Shown here: positions 9,159-19,406 of the stretch, piece after piece
Layout of the letters: every line of letters starts with the position of its first letter
Position numbering within the stretch: the first letter of the stretch is position 1
Source: Cupriavidus sp. P-10
GTDB taxonomy: Bacteria; Pseudomonadota; Gammaproteobacteria; Burkholderiales; Burkholderiaceae
Length of the DNA stretch: 64,000 nt
Direction: 5' to 3'
Assembly: GCF_003402535.2 (NCBI RefSeq)
Contig: NZ_AP025172.1
Location: 682,001 to 746,000 of the forward strand
Translations under genes and position numbers: made by a program
The notes under the pieces: model-generated
Told to the model about the DNA's origin: nothing
The model's database searches: none
Seen by the model: the letters and a program-made list of their open reading frames with translations, nothing else

Positions 9159-12100
9159 GGTGATCACGGTCAGAGGAGGGACTGCTACCCAGCAAGCGCA
9201 GTCCGTTGAACACCACGGCCAGGCTTGCTCCCATGTCCGCAAGAATCGCGAGCCACAGGCTGGCATGGCCGGTGAAGGCGAGCACCATGAAGATCGCCTT
9301 CGTGCCGATCGCGAAGGCGATGTTGGCCTTCAGTACGCCGCCCACCCGGCGCGACAGTTTGATGAACTCGGGCAGCTTGCGCAAATCATCCTGCATCAGT
9401 GCCACGTCGGCGGTCTCGATCGCGGTGTCGGTGCCAGCAGCGCCCATCGCAAAGCCGATATTCGACTTGGCTAGCGCGGGCGCATCGTTGACGCCGTCTC
9501 CAACCATGCCTACCGGCGCCTTCGCGCCAAGTTCTGCGATTGCAGCCAGCTTGTCGTGCGGCAGCAGGTCGCCACGAACGTCAGTAATGCCCACTTGGGC
9601 GGCCACTGCTTCCGCGGTCTTGCGGTTGTCGCCGGTAAGCATTACCGGTTCCACACCCAACTGCTTGAGCGCGGCTACCGCGCGCTTGCTGCTGTCGCGC
9701 ACCGTGTCGGCCACTGCCAGTACACCTAGCACCTGCTGGTCGGTGGCAAGCACCACTGCTGTCTTGGCCTGCGCTTCCAGGCTCTCCAGCAGCTTGCGGA
9801 CCTGCTCGCTGGCCACGCCGAGTTCATTGGCCAGGCGGTGGTTGCCGACGTAATAGGTCTGGCCGTCGATGTCGCCCTTGACGCCACGGCCCGCCAGAGC
9901 TTCGAAGCCCAGTACAGAAGCGTGGGGCTTATCGCCGTAGGCGTTGACGATAGCCGTGGCCACTGGATGCTCGGACAAGGCGTCCAGGCTGGCGGCAATG
10001 CGCAGCACTTCCGCCTCCGAGAGCGCGCCCGTCGGTACCGTATCGGTCAGCGCCGGGCGGCCGTGCGTAATGGTGCCAGTCTTGTCCAGTGCCACCGCGC
10101 GCAGCAGACGCCCTTGTTCCAGGTACAGGCCACCCTTGACGAGGATGCCTCGCCGAGCGGCCGCAGCCAGGCCGCTGACGACCGTCACCGGTGTCGAGAT
10201 CACCAGGGCGCAGGGACAAGCAATCACCAGCATCACCAGTGCCTTGTAGACCCATTCGAACCAAGGGGCCCCAAAGAACAGCGGCGGGATCACGGCAATG
10301 GCGATCGCCAGGGCAAAGACAGAGGGGGTATAGACGCTCGCAAAGCGATCGACGAAGCGCTGCGTCGGCGCGCGCTGGCCCTGGGCTTCCTGGACCGAGC
10401 GGGCGATACGGTCGAGCGTGGTTTCTCCCTTGCGCGAGTGAACTTCGAACTCCAGTGTGCCGCGCTCATTGATCGTGCCCGCGAACACCGTGTCGCCGGG
10501 GTTCTTTTCCACGGGCATGCTTTCGCCGGTAATGGGCGCCTGGTTGATGGCTGATGCGCCCGACACCACGACCCCATCCAGGGCGATACGTTCGCCGGGA
10601 CGAACGCGTACGACGGCACCAAGCGGCACTGTCTCGGCCTTGACCTCTTGCCAGCGACCGTCGTCCTGGCGGACGAGTGCTGTTTCCGGCGCCAGGTCCA
10701 TCAGCTTGCGAATCGCGTTGCGCGCCCGGTCCAGGCTCAGCGCTTCGATCATCTCCGCAATGGCGAACAGCCAGATCACCACGGCGGCTTCCGGCCACTG
10801 GCCGATCAAGGCGGCACCGATAACGGCAATCGTCATCAGCAGGTTCATGTTCAGTGACAGCGTGCGCAGCGCGATCCATCCCTTCTTCAGGGTCTCGATG
10901 CCGCCCAATGCAATGGCCGCCAGCGACGCGGCCACCACCGGCCACGCCGATTCACCCATCCCGGAGAACGCCAGGACTTCCGCGCCGACTGCCAACACGC
11001 CGGCGGCCCCCATGCGCAGCCACTCCGCCTTCGAAACGCCGGTGCCAAAATCCCTCGTGACTGCGGGGGCGGGCCGACTGTGGTCGCGCAGCACCGGCTG
11101 CATCCCAAGTCGCTCAATGGCCGCTGTAATCGGCGCCTCGTCCTTCAGTGAATGGCTGACGATCAGGGTCCGGCTCATCAGGTTGAACTGCAGGCTGCTG
11201 ACGCCCGGCATGCCTTCCAACGCCCTGCGCAGTAGCGCCTCTTCGGTCGGGCAGTCCATCTTCTCGATCAGGTAGGTGGCTTGTCCCTTGGAACTGGCCC
11301 CTGCCTCGCGCTCGACCGTGGCGTGCATGCCGATTTCGCGCAGTGCGCCGAGGACCGGTGCCGGATCTGGCAGGCGGTGTTGCACCTCCAGCCGGCGGTT
11401 CATCAGGTCGAAGTCGAGGCGTTCGATGCCCTCCACCTTGCCCAGGCGCTTGCGGATCAGAGCTTCCTCGGTGGGGCAGTCCATGTTGGTGATCAGGAAC
11501 TGCGTGGTGTTGCCCGTGACTGCAGGGACGAAGGAGACGGCGGGCATGCCGCAGGGACCGCAGTCGGTCTTCGTTGTCGCTGCGCAATTCACGGCCGCAG
11601 GAGCTGTGTCTTCGCCCAGCCTTGCCTGCATGCCGATCGATTGCAACGCCGTCAACAGGGGTTCGGCCGAGGACAAGGTGTGGACGACAGACAACTGGCG
11701 TGCGGGCAGGTCGAACTCGAGTGACTGGACGCCGACCAACGGCTCAAGCCGCGCGCGGATCGCCGCCTCTTCGGAGCGGCAATCCATATTGGAAATGGTG
11801 AATACGTCCTTTGACGCAGCGTTCTGGCTGCCGGCGCAGGATCCGGAGCAAGCGGCATTGCCCACCGCTTCGCCTTCTTCATCTAGCGAAGCGTGCATGC
11901 CGATCTCATGAAGGGCCTCAAGCAACGGCTCCGGGTTCGGCAGCCCATGCCGGACGGTGAGGCGGCGCTGGGGAAGGTCGAACGAAAGGGACTCGACCGC
12001 TGTCAGTTTGGCAAGGCTTGCACGGATGGCCGATTCTTCGCTGCGGCAATCCATGTTGGGAATGCGGAAGACGGTTGTCGTGCCGTCCAGGCGCCCCACC

Positions 12101-12162
12101 CGCTCCGGGCTTTGAGTTGCTTCTGCAGCACTTTCGGTATGGGCTTGGTCGAGCTTCATCAT
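9148..12162 (-). CDS. cadA: Cd/Zn/Pb-exporting P1B-type ATPase with four N-terminal metal modules
   Basis: A 1004-residue ATPase. Four heavy-metal-associated-like modules precede the membrane domain. Their motifs are NMDCRSEE at Cys39 and Cys128, NMDCPTEE at Cys229 and KMDCPTEE at Cys304, and they are separated by Cys-rich linkers (CSGSC, CGPC). Then come transmembrane helices, the TGES motif, ACPCALVIS near 649 (CPC metal site), the phosphorylation motif DKTGTITHG near 694, and GDGVNDAP. Single-copy MDCPTEE modules are typical of Cd/Zn/Pb exporters; four make this one longer than usual. It is preceded by a MerR-type promoter at 12187-12217 and coupled to lspA. Confidence 0.9.
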   Translation of the reverse strand: MMKLDQAHTESAAEATQSPERVGRLDGTTTVFRIPNMDCRSEESAIRASLAKLTAVESLSFDLPQRRLTVRHGLPNPEPLLEALHEIGMHASLDEEGEAVGNAACSGSCAGSQNAASKDVFTISNMDCRSEEAAIRARLEPLVGVQSLEFDLPARQLSVVHTLSSAEPLLTALQSIGMQARLGEDTAPAAVNCAATTKTDCGPCGMPAVSFVPAVTGNTTQFLITNMDCPTEEALIRKRLGKVEGIERLDFDLMNRRLEVQHRLPDPAPVLGALREIGMHATVEREAGASSKGQATYLIEKMDCPTEEALLRRALEGMPGVSSLQFNLMSRTLIVSHSLKDEAPITAAIERLGMQPVLRDHSRPAPAVTRDFGTGVSKAEWLRMGAAGVLAVGAEVLAFSGMGESAWPVVAASLAAIALGGIETLKKGWIALRTLSLNMNLLMTIAVIGAALIGQWPEAAVVIWLFAIAEMIEALSLDRARNAIRKLMDLAPETALVRQDDGRWQEVKAETVPLGAVVRVRPGERIALDGVVVSGASAINQAPITGESMPVEKNPGDTVFAGTINERGTLEFEVHSRKGETTLDRIARSVQEAQGQRAPTQRFVDRFASVYTPSVFALAIAIAVIPPLFFGAPWFEWVYKALVMLVIACPCALVISTPVTVVSGLAAAARRGILVKGGLYLEQGRLLRAVALDKTGTITHGRPALTDTVPTGALSEAEVLRIAASLDALSEHPVATAIVNAYGDKPHASVLGFEALAGRGVKGDIDGQTYYVGNHRLANELGVASEQVRKLLESLEAQAKTAVVLATDQQVLGVLAVADTVRDSSKRAVAALKQLGVEPVMLTGDNRKTAEAVAAQVGITDVRGDLLPHDKLAAIAELGAKAPVGMVGDGVNDAPALAKSNIGFAMGAAGTDTAIETADVALMQDDLRKLPEFIKLSRRVGGVLKANIAFAIGTKAIFMVLAFTGHASLWLAILADMGASLAVVFNGLRLLGSSPSSDRDHHAA

Positions 12163-12186
12163 TCGCCTCTTTCTGTATATGGCGGA

Positions 12187-12217
12187 ATTTCACACCCTGA
12201 AGTAGATACAGAGTCAA
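12187..12217 (-). promoter_or_regulatory. MerR-type metal-responsive promoter of cadA
   Basis: On the minus strand: -35 TTGACT (12217-12212), a 19-base spacer, then -10 TGAAAT (12192-12187). The spacer holds the imperfect dyad ACTCTGTA / TTCAGGGT. Over-long spacers with a dyad are the hallmark of MerR-family control, and CadR from the same operon is the likely regulator. Confidence 0.7.
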
Positions 12218-12248
12218 GGGCAACACGTTGCTAGCGGTGCGGGAGTAG

Positions 12249-12881
12249 TCAAGTTGCCTCCGAGCGGGCCTTTTCCTCAACCTCTGCCGCCTCAGCCAGG
12301 ATCTCTCGACCTCCGTTAGCGGCGATTGCAGATACCACAAGACCGAGAACCAGGTCCGGAAGGTTGGAGCCCCACCACATCACGAGCGCTCCGGACAACA
12401 CGATTGCCAGGTTCACAATTGAGTCGTTGTTGGTGAATATGGCGGAAGCCTTGAAGTTAACGTCTTCACCGCGGTGCCGCTTTAGTAAGCGCAAGCAGAT
12501 GATGTTCATCGCCGCATTGGCCCCCGCCATGACCATCATCGCTGGCCCCAACGGCGCCTCGCCGCCAAAGAACCGACGCAGGACCTCCACGCATAGCATC
12601 ACGGCCAGGCCAATCAAAAACCACCCCGAAAGCCGCGCTGCGCGCACCTTGATGGCTGGCGAGCGCCCAACGGCGTATAGGCTGACGCCATACACCAACG
12701 CATCGGCAAGGTTGTCGAGGGCCGCGCCAAGCACCGCCGTGGAAGCCGCCCAAAGACCCACGCCCACACCTGCAAGACATTGGCTGACATTAATCAGTAG
12801 TACCAGCCACAGGATCCGGCGGTCGGCCGCCTGACTCGCGTCAAGGTCATGTCGTTCTTCGTTGGCGCAGTGGTCGCTCAC
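12249..12881 (-). CDS. Cation diffusion facilitator-type transporter, short form
   Basis: A protein of 210 residues with about six membrane helices, resembling the membrane half of CDF exporters but lacking the C-terminal cytoplasmic domain. The expected metal-site positions read D56-N57-D60 in helix 2 (LDNLADAL) and N151-N152-D153 in helix 5 (TNNDSIVNLA), so the usual histidines are replaced. It probably exports a divalent metal by proton exchange; specificity is unknown. It has its own MerR-type promoter and lies just upstream of cadA on the same strand. Confidence 0.75.
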   Translation of the reverse strand: MSDHCANEERHDLDASQAADRRILWLVLLINVSQCLAGVGVGLWAASTAVLGAALDNLADALVYGVSLYAVGRSPAIKVRAARLSGWFLIGLAVMLCVEVLRRFFGGEAPLGPAMMVMAGANAAMNIICLRLLKRHRGEDVNFKASAIFTNNDSIVNLAIVLSGALVMWWGSNLPDLVLGLVVSAIAANGGREILAEAAEVEEKARSEAT

Positions 12882-12928
12882 TGGAATTCCTTCGTTATTC
12901 CGCCTGTTTCACCCGAACTGTCTAAGTG

Positions 12929-12959
12929 ATTTCACACCCTGTACCCGCTATCGAGTCAA
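12929..12959 (-). promoter_or_regulatory. MerR-type promoter of the CDF gene
   Basis: Minus strand: -35 TTGACT (12959-12954), a 19-base spacer, -10 TGAAAT (12934-12929). The downstream half CAGGGTGTGAAAT is identical to that of the cadA promoter, while the upstream half-site differs. It is probably bound by the same MerR-family regulator. Confidence 0.7.
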
Positions 12960-13043
12960 GACCTCACACGCATTCAGCAGGTTTGTTCAAGCTCATCGGT
13001 CATCGCTTCGGGACACTGGAGGAAATTGAACTCCGGAGTAGCA

Positions 13044-13940
13044 ATGACAGCGCGCTCTGTGGTGCGGTATGGCGCCTATCCGGCCATCATGGCCCTGGTA
13101 ATCACAGGGGTTTCGGCCACCCCCTCACAGGGCACGCAGCTGGCTTGGCTGGCGTTGTGCGCGGCTGGCGGACTTCTTCTTGTTGCTTGGCTGGAGCGCT
13201 TTGTCCCGTTCGATGCATGGTGGCAGAAGCGGGACCTCGACTTTCCGGCGGATGTCGCCCATGCCGTTGTGAATCTGGCCATGATGCACGGCGCTGTGCT
13301 GGGCTTCGTGGGGCTGCGGGAATGGACGGGTTGGCCCGGGCTATGGTGGCCTGCAGAATGGCCATACTTGTTGCAGGTATTCCTGGCAGGCGCGCCGCTG
13401 GACCTGTCACTGTATGCCGTCCATCGGCTCAGCCACCACTATGGCTTCCTGTGGCGGCTGCACAGCATTCATCATTCATCGCGGCGGCTCTACTGGCTAA
13501 ACGGGGAACGGCGCCACCCGATGCATGCAGCCCTGATGGCGGTTCCGGGCTTACTGGTCCTGGGCATCCTAGGCGCGCCGGCCGATGTAGTGGGGGGCTG
13601 GTTCGCGATTCTGGCGGTCCATCTGGCATTCCAGCATGCGAACCTGGACTATCGGCTGGGGCCGGTGCGGTATCTGTTAGGCGTTGCAGAACTCCATCGC
13701 TGGCACCATCGGGAGCGCTTCGCGGACGCGCAGGTCAATTTCGGGGAGTTCTGGCTGGTATGGGACCACCTCTTCGGCACGTTCTATCAACCGCAGGCGC
13801 CACTGGGCCCAATCGGCATCGAAGGCGATCCGGTGCCGCACCGCTACGGCAAGCAACTGGTCTATCCGTTTAAACGACCGGACCCAAAACGTAGCCAGGC
13901 CAGCGAAGGCTTCTCACCTTGCCGCGATGCTGATGTCTAA
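13044..13940 (+). CDS. Sterol desaturase / fatty acid hydroxylase family protein
   Basis: A 298-residue membrane enzyme. It carries the histidine clusters of the di-iron fatty acid hydroxylase superfamily: HRLSHH, then HSIHHSSRRLYWLNGERRHP, then a late HRWHH with an upstream FQHAN. About four helices surround these. It probably hydroxylates or desaturates a lipid. The ATG at 13044 has GGAG six bases upstream; a TTG at 13026 is less likely. It is divergent from the CDF gene, so a shared metal-responsive region is possible. Confidence 0.8.
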   Translation: MTARSVVRYGAYPAIMALVITGVSATPSQGTQLAWLALCAAGGLLLVAWLERFVPFDAWWQKRDLDFPADVAHAVVNLAMMHGAVLGFVGLREWTGWPGLWWPAEWPYLLQVFLAGAPLDLSLYAVHRLSHHYGFLWRLHSIHHSSRRLYWLNGERRHPMHAALMAVPGLLVLGILGAPADVVGGWFAILAVHLAFQHANLDYRLGPVRYLLGVAELHRWHHRERFADAQVNFGEFWLVWDHLFGTFYQPQAPLGPIGIEGDPVPHRYGKQLVYPFKRPDPKRSQASEGFSPCRDADV

Positions 13941-14010
13941 AACCGCTCTCGTTCAGGGGAGACCGGCTCGCGAGCCGTCGCATGCCCGCAAGTCAGGCGA
14001 GAGCCAGGGA

Positions 14011-14241
14011 CTATTTGCGCCGTCTTGAAATTTTGCGACGTCGCGTGGATGAACCTGATTTGCGACTCTCCAGGCCGCGCTTGGCGCGCATTTGGCGATG
14101 AAGATGCCATGCGAGCAAACCTGTTGCGCACGTGATGAACGTCACGGCAACCACGATGACGACGATGACGTCGCGTGGCAGGTAGGGGGGTGGCTCACTT
14201 TGGCGGTACCTTGTGGATAGCGATTTCGATTCTTTCGACAC
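14011..14241 (-). CDS. Small single-helix membrane protein (uncertain)
   Basis: A 76-codon frame from GTG with one clear membrane segment (RDVIVVIVVAVTFITCATGLL) and a very basic C-terminal tail (RRRKISRRRK). No family was recognised. It lies between the hydroxylase and cusF genes and may be part of the copper operon's 3' end. Confidence 0.35.
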   Translation of the reverse strand: MSKESKSLSTRYRQSEPPPYLPRDVIVVIVVAVTFITCATGLLAWHLHRQMRAKRGLESRKSGSSTRRRKISRRRK

Positions 14242-14290
14242 CGTTCAGAGGTCTACCGCAACGGCGTGAAGGCGGGATCCGGCCATGCCA

Positions 14291-14326
14291 GGCGGCACAC
14301 GGTCCAGACGCGGGCGGTGTGCCGCC
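14291..14326 (-). terminator. Hairpin after cusF
   Basis: A perfect 10-base stem, GGCGGCACAC / GTGTGCCGCC, with a 16-base loop lies just past the cusF stop at 14333. There is no T-run, so it may stabilise mRNA or assist factor-dependent termination. Confidence 0.4.
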
Positions 14327-14332
14327 GGAGCT

Positions 14333-14686
14333 TTACTTGCGCTGCATATCCACGACCGTTGCCTTGCCATCGATCTTGTCGAACACGGCGGTGACGGCAT
14401 CCCCTTCCTTAAAGTCCTTCAGTGCGGTGCGATCTTTGACCGGGAACGCCATCGTCATCGCCGGCATCCCAAGGTTCTCAATCGGGCCATGCTTTAGCGT
14501 AACCTTTCCCGCTTGCGCATCGATCTTCTTGATTTCCGCCGCAACGGGGCGGGTGGCATGTTGCGATTCGGCCGATGGCTTCATGTCCATGCCTTTCATG
14601 TCCATGCCGTCCATCGAACCGGCGGCAAAGGCCGCCGGCGTGGCAGCAACGGCGAGGGCGATAGCGACTGTCTTGATGTGGTTCAT
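14333..14686 (-). CDS. cusF: Periplasmic Cu/Ag-binding chaperone CusF
   Basis: A protein of 117 residues with a signal peptide ([21 protein letters not shown]), a Met-rich linker ([13 protein letters not shown]) and a small beta-barrel matching CusF, with the metal-binding motif [14 protein letters not shown]. CusF collects periplasmic Cu(I)/Ag(I) and passes it to the CusCBA pump. The start has GGAGGA upstream and overlaps the end of cusA by 4 bases, so the two are coupled. Confidence 0.9.
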   Translation of the reverse strand: MNHIKTVAIALAVAATPAAFAAGSMDGMDMKGMDMKPSAESQHATRPVAAEIKKIDAQAGKVTLKHGPIENLGMPAMTMAFPVKDRTALKDFKEGDAVTAVFDKIDGKATVVDMQRK

Positions 14687-17600
14687 TGCGAATCCTCCTG
14701 GAGTGAGAGGTTGAGGGAAAGAGAAGAAGCTGCCTTGGCGTGACGGCGGCGCATCAACAAGTAGACGGCCGGCACCACGAACATCGACAACAGCGGCGCC
14801 GTCACCATGCCGCCGACCATGGGTGCGGCGATACGCTGCATGACCTCGGAGCCGGTACCGTGCGACCACATAATGGGGATCAGCCCGGCCAGGATGACAG
14901 CGACGGTCATCGCTTTCGGCCGAACACGCAACACCGCGCCTTCCTGGATCGCATCCAGCAAAGCGGGCACGCTGGTCTCGCCGTTCTCGATCCGCTCGGT
15001 CCATGCCTGCTTCAGGTAGAGCAGCATGATCACGCCAAACTCCGCCGCGACGCCGGCGAGCGCGATAAAACCGACAATGCCGGCAACGGACAGGTTGTAG
15101 CCGAGCAGATAGAGCAGCCAGAAGCCGCCAATCAGGGCCAGGGGCAAGGTACCCATGATCAGGATCGCCTCATCCAGGCGGCCGAATACTAGGTAGAGCA
15201 GCACGAAGATGATCAGCAACGTGAACGGCACCACCACCTTCAGTTTGGCGGTGGCGCGCTCCAAGTACTCGAACTGCCCTGACCAGCTCAGCGAGTAGCC
15301 CGCAGGCATCGGCACGGCCTTTGCTACCGCGGCCTGCATATCTCGTACGGCGGACCGCAGGTCTCGTCCGCGAATGTCGACATAGATCCAGCCGGACAGG
15401 CGCGCATTTTCGCTGCGCAGCATCGGCGGGCCTTGCACGACTTCGATGCGGGCTACGTCGGACAGGGTGATCTGCAACCCCTTGTCGGTCACGATCGGCA
15501 GGCTGCGCAATTGCTCGATGGAATCCCGGTAGTCGCGCGGATACCGGACGTTGATCGGAAAGCGGGCTAGGCCATCGACCACTTCACCAACGTTTTCACC
15601 CCCGATCGCGGATGAAACGATACCTTGCACGTCCTCGATGTTGAGGCCGTACCGGCCTGCGGCCCTGCGGTCGATATCGACATCGATATAGCGGCCGCCG
15701 GTGAGACGTTCGGCCAGCGCGGAGGTGACGCCCGGCACATTCTTGACGGCCTCCTCGATGCGAGTGGCGAGCCGGTCGATCTCCTTCAGGTCCGTGCCGG
15801 CCACCTTGATCCCGACAGGGCTTTTGATCCCTGTGGCGAGCATGTCGATCCGATTGCGAATCGGCGGCACCCAGATGTTCGACAAGCCGGGCACCTTGAC
15901 CACGCGATCCAACTCCTCCACCAGCTTGTCGGTAGTCATGCCCGCACGCCACTGATCGTGTGGCTTGAACTGGATAGTGGTCTCGAACATCTCGATCGGG
16001 GCAGGATCGGTGGCGGTATCGGCGCGGCCGGCTTTGCCAAACACGGTCGCAACCTCCGGTACGGTCTTGATCAGGCGGTCGGTCTGCTGCAGTAGCTGTG
16101 CCGCCTTGCCGGCGGAGAGCCCGGGCAAGGCCGAAGGCATGTACAGCAGGTCTCCCTCATCGAGGGGAGGCATGAACTCGCCACCGATGCGCATGATCGG
16201 CCAGGCGGTCGCCACCAGCAACAGCGCCGCGATCGCCAGCGTGGTCTTCGGATACGAGAGCACCTTGGCAAGCAATGGCTGGTAACCGCGGATCAACCAC
16301 CGGTTGAGGGGATTGGCCTGTTCCGACGGAATCTTCCCGCGGATCATGTAGCCCATCAGGACCGGCACCAGCGTGATCGACAAGCCGGCCGCGGCCGCCA
16401 TCGAGTAAGTCTTGGTGAAGGCCAGCGGCGAGAAGAGTCGCCCCTCCTGCGCCTCCAGCGTGAACACGGGGATGAATGAGAGCGTGATAATCAGCAGCGA
16501 GAAGAAGAGGGCTGGCCCGACTTCCGCCGCTGACTCGCCGGTGACACGCCATCGCTCGTGCGCGGGCAGTTCCCGTCCCGGGTTGTCGGCGTGCCAGTGC
16601 TCCAGGTGCTTGTGCGCATTCTCGATCATCACCACCGCCGCATCGACCATCGCGCCAATGGCGATGGCGATGCCGCCCAGCGACATGATGTTGGCGTTCA
16701 CTCCCTGGTAGCGCATCACCAGGAACGCTGCCAGCACGCCCAGCGGCAGCGAGACAATGGCCACCAGAGCCGAACGCAGGTGAAACAGGAACATCAGGCA
16801 CACCAGCGCCACCACGATGAATTCTTCGATGAGCTTGGCCGTCAGGTTGTCCACCGCGCGATTGATCAGCGCTGAACGATCGTAGGTGCTCACGATCTCC
16901 ACGCCCTTGGGCAGGCTTTTTTGCAGGGTGGCAAGCCTGGCCTTGACCGCGTCGATAGTCTCGAGCGCATTCTTGCCGGAGCGCATCACAATGACGCCGC
17001 CCGCGACTTCGCCCTGGCCGTCGAGCTCGGCAATGCCGCGCCGCATCTCGGGTCCGAACTGAATGGTGGCGACGTCACCCAGTCGTACCGGGATGCCGGC
17101 GCCGCTGGTCACCAGCGGTATCTGGCGGAAGTCGTCGAGCGTCTTCAGGTAGCCACTGGCCCGCACCATGTACTCGGCCTCGCCCAGCTCCAGCACCGAA
17201 CCCCCGGTTTCCTGGTTCGCACCTTTGAGTGCCGCCAGCACCTTGGCCTGCGACAGGTTATAGGCACGCAGCCGGTCTGGCATCAGCACAATCTGGTACT
17301 GCTTGACCATCCCGCCGAGGGATGCGACCTCGGCGACATTGGGCAGCGACTTGAGCTCGAAGCGCAGGAACCAGTCCTGCAATGCCCGCAACTGGCTGAG
17401 GTCGTGCTGCCCGGTCTTGTCGATAAGGGCGTACTCGTAGATCCAGCCTACGCCGGTCGCGTCAGGGCCAAGCGCCGGCTTGGCGGCGGCGGGCAGCCGG
17501 GATTGCACCTGGTTCAGGTACTCGAGCACGCGCGAGCGCGCCCAGTAGAGATCCGTCCCATCCTCGAACAGCACGTAGACATAGGAATCGCCGAAGAATG

Positions 17601-17856
17601 AATAGCCGCGCACAGTCTTGGCGCCGGGCACGGACAGCATCGTCGTGGTAAGGGGATAGGTGACCTGGTTTTCCACGATCTGGGGCGCCTGGCCGGGGAA
17701 CGGCGTGCGGATGATCACCTGTACGTCGGACAGATCCGGCAGCGCGTCGAGCGGTGTACTGCGCACGGCCCACAAGCCCCAGGCTGTAAGCATGGCAGTG
17801 GCCAGCAGCACCAGGGATCGATTGCGGATGGAAGCAAGGATAAGCCGCGCGATCAT
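14683..17856 (-). CDS. cusA: Cu(I)/Ag(I) efflux RND pump CusA
   Basis: A 1057-residue heavy-metal RND transporter. Twelve helices in two sets enclose large periplasmic loops. The helix-4 motif [19 protein letters not shown] is of the CusA/SilA monovalent-metal type. The periplasmic loops include Met-containing segments used for Cu/Ag stepping. It drives proton-coupled export through the trimeric channel CusC and adaptor CusB. It overlaps cusB (ATGA) and cusF. Confidence 0.92.
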   Translation of the reverse strand: MIARLILASIRNRSLVLLATAMLTAWGLWAVRSTPLDALPDLSDVQVIIRTPFPGQAPQIVENQVTYPLTTTMLSVPGAKTVRGYSFFGDSYVYVLFEDGTDLYWARSRVLEYLNQVQSRLPAAAKPALGPDATGVGWIYEYALIDKTGQHDLSQLRALQDWFLRFELKSLPNVAEVASLGGMVKQYQIVLMPDRLRAYNLSQAKVLAALKGANQETGGSVLELGEAEYMVRASGYLKTLDDFRQIPLVTSGAGIPVRLGDVATIQFGPEMRRGIAELDGQGEVAGGVIVMRSGKNALETIDAVKARLATLQKSLPKGVEIVSTYDRSALINRAVDNLTAKLIEEFIVVALVCLMFLFHLRSALVAIVSLPLGVLAAFLVMRYQGVNANIMSLGGIAIAIGAMVDAAVVMIENAHKHLEHWHADNPGRELPAHERWRVTGESAAEVGPALFFSLLIITLSFIPVFTLEAQEGRLFSPLAFTKTYSMAAAAGLSITLVPVLMGYMIRGKIPSEQANPLNRWLIRGYQPLLAKVLSYPKTTLAIAALLLVATAWPIMRIGGEFMPPLDEGDLLYMPSALPGLSAGKAAQLLQQTDRLIKTVPEVATVFGKAGRADTATDPAPIEMFETTIQFKPHDQWRAGMTTDKLVEELDRVVKVPGLSNIWVPPIRNRIDMLATGIKSPVGIKVAGTDLKEIDRLATRIEEAVKNVPGVTSALAERLTGGRYIDVDIDRRAAGRYGLNIEDVQGIVSSAIGGENVGEVVDGLARFPINVRYPRDYRDSIEQLRSLPIVTDKGLQITLSDVARIEVVQGPPMLRSENARLSGWIYVDIRGRDLRSAVRDMQAAVAKAVPMPAGYSLSWSGQFEYLERATAKLKVVVPFTLLIIFVLLYLVFGRLDEAILIMGTLPLALIGGFWLLYLLGYNLSVAGIVGFIALAGVAAEFGVIMLLYLKQAWTERIENGETSVPALLDAIQEGAVLRVRPKAMTVAVILAGLIPIMWSHGTGSEVMQRIAAPMVGGMVTAPLLSMFVVPAVYLLMRRRHAKAASSLSLNLSLQEDSQ

Positions 17857-19406
17857 GGCCTGGCTCCCTGCGAAGAGGCGGCGGGCTCAACCGACGATAG
17901 CGTCGCAGCGCCTTCGCTGTTCAGGTGGAAGCGGAAGCGGATGCGGTCACCAGGCTTGAATCCCTTCGGCATGCCGGAAGGCGGCGCGGCAAAGTCCATG
18001 GTCATGGCGCCCCACTGGGCCGACGGAATCGGCCCGTGGGAAATCGTCATGCCTTGCGCGCTTACCGCCTCCACACGCCCGACGCCTTCGTGCTCCGGCC
18101 CCGCGGCCGCGGCGGCGGCTGGTGCGGAAGCGGCCCGCGCTGCCGTCATGCGCTGCGCCGTACCGCGCAGGCTGGCTTCGGAATCGATCAGGAACTGGCC
18201 GGATACCACGACCTTCTGTCCCGCCTTGAGGCCTTCGATCACCTCGGTCTGCCCGCCAGAAGCAGCACCTGTCCTGACCTCGACCGGGCTGAAGCCGCCC
18301 TGGCCCGTTTCCACCATGGCGATCGTGCGCGTCCCGGTGCGGATCAGCGACTCGGTCGGGACAAGCAGCCTCTCGGGTCCAGGTTCGGCATCAAAGCGGG
18401 CAGTCACGAACATGCCTGGCAGCAACTGACGGCCCTTGTTCTGCAGCTCGATCCGTACCTTGACAGTCCGGGTGCTTGTGTTGATGTCTGGCAGGATGAC
18501 GTCGACCTTGCCGGTCAGCGTTTGTCCGGTCAGGGCTGCCGCGACCGCCGACACGGTTTGTCCGGGTCGTAGCTGCGCGGCCTGGCACTCCGGCACTTCG
18601 GCCAGCAGCCATACCGTTGCTAGGCTGGCAATGCGAAAGAGCGTCGTGCCAGGAGATACAGTCATGCCGTCGCGCGCGCCGATTTCAGTGACGATGCCGT
18701 CTACCGAACTCGTTACGGTGAGCCGCGGCTGGAGCTTGCCGGTGCTCTGCACCAGGCGGATGTGGCTGTGGGTCATGCCAGCCTGCCGCATGCGGGCAAT
18801 GGCGGCTTCGCGCAAGTCGCTCTGCAGGCTGCCGCCCATGCGGGCCACCGCCAGATACTCCTCTTGCGCGGCGACCCATTCAGGCGAGTAGATCTGCGCC
18901 AGTGGCTGGCCTTTATGGACCGGATCCAGCGTCGTCCTGGCATACGCATGCTCGACGAACCCGGTCGTACGGGCCTGGAGCACTTCGATGCCGCGTTCGT
19001 TGATCGCGACATTCCCTGGAACTTCAAGTGCGGATTCCAGCCGGCCTGCGTTTACCTCCGCCGTCCGGATACCAAGGTTCTGCGTCACGCGGCTGTCGAT
19101 GGTGACGGCCGCGCCGCCACTGGCTTCCTCGTACACGGGCGACAACGCCATATCCATGAAGGGCGACTTGCCTGGCTTGTCAAAGCGCTGGCCTGGCACC
19201 ATCGGATCATGCCAATAGAGGATGCGCTTGCCCGTTTTGGGATCGATATCACCAGCCTTGAGGCCCGCACTGCCGGAGCCGCCCGCGGGCGTCGTCGTCG
19301 TGGCCGTATGCTGGCGTCCCTGTCGTTGGCCGAGGTAATAGGCACCGCCGACGCTCGCCATTACGACGAGAGCCGTCACCGTCCGTGCAATCGTGGTCTT
19401 CTTCAT
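17853..19406 (-). CDS. cusB: CusB membrane fusion protein with C-terminal CusF-like domain
   Basis: A protein of 517 residues. Residues 1-20 are an anchor or signal. A heavy-metal-binding segment ([23 protein letters not shown]) follows, then the barrel-sandwich, helical hairpin and beta-barrel parts of an RND adaptor. The last 90 residues ([31 protein letters not shown]) form a second metal chaperone domain like CusF, after an Ala-rich linker. The start at 19406 was chosen because the preceding 24 codons are not signal-like. Coupled to cusC upstream and cusA downstream. Confidence 0.9.
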   Translation of the reverse strand: MKKTTIARTVTALVVMASVGGAYYLGQRQGRQHTATTTTPAGGSGSAGLKAGDIDPKTGKRILYWHDPMVPGQRFDKPGKSPFMDMALSPVYEEASGGAAVTIDSRVTQNLGIRTAEVNAGRLESALEVPGNVAINERGIEVLQARTTGFVEHAYARTTLDPVHKGQPLAQIYSPEWVAAQEEYLAVARMGGSLQSDLREAAIARMRQAGMTHSHIRLVQSTGKLQPRLTVTSSVDGIVTEIGARDGMTVSPGTTLFRIASLATVWLLAEVPECQAAQLRPGQTVSAVAAALTGQTLTGKVDVILPDINTSTRTVKVRIELQNKGRQLLPGMFVTARFDAEPGPERLLVPTESLIRTGTRTIAMVETGQGGFSPVEVRTGAASGGQTEVIEGLKAGQKVVVSGQFLIDSEASLRGTAQRMTAARAASAPAAAAAAGPEHEGVGRVEAVSAQGMTISHGPIPSAQWGAMTMDFAAPPSGMPKGFKPGDRIRFRFHLNSEGAATLSSVEPAASSQGARP

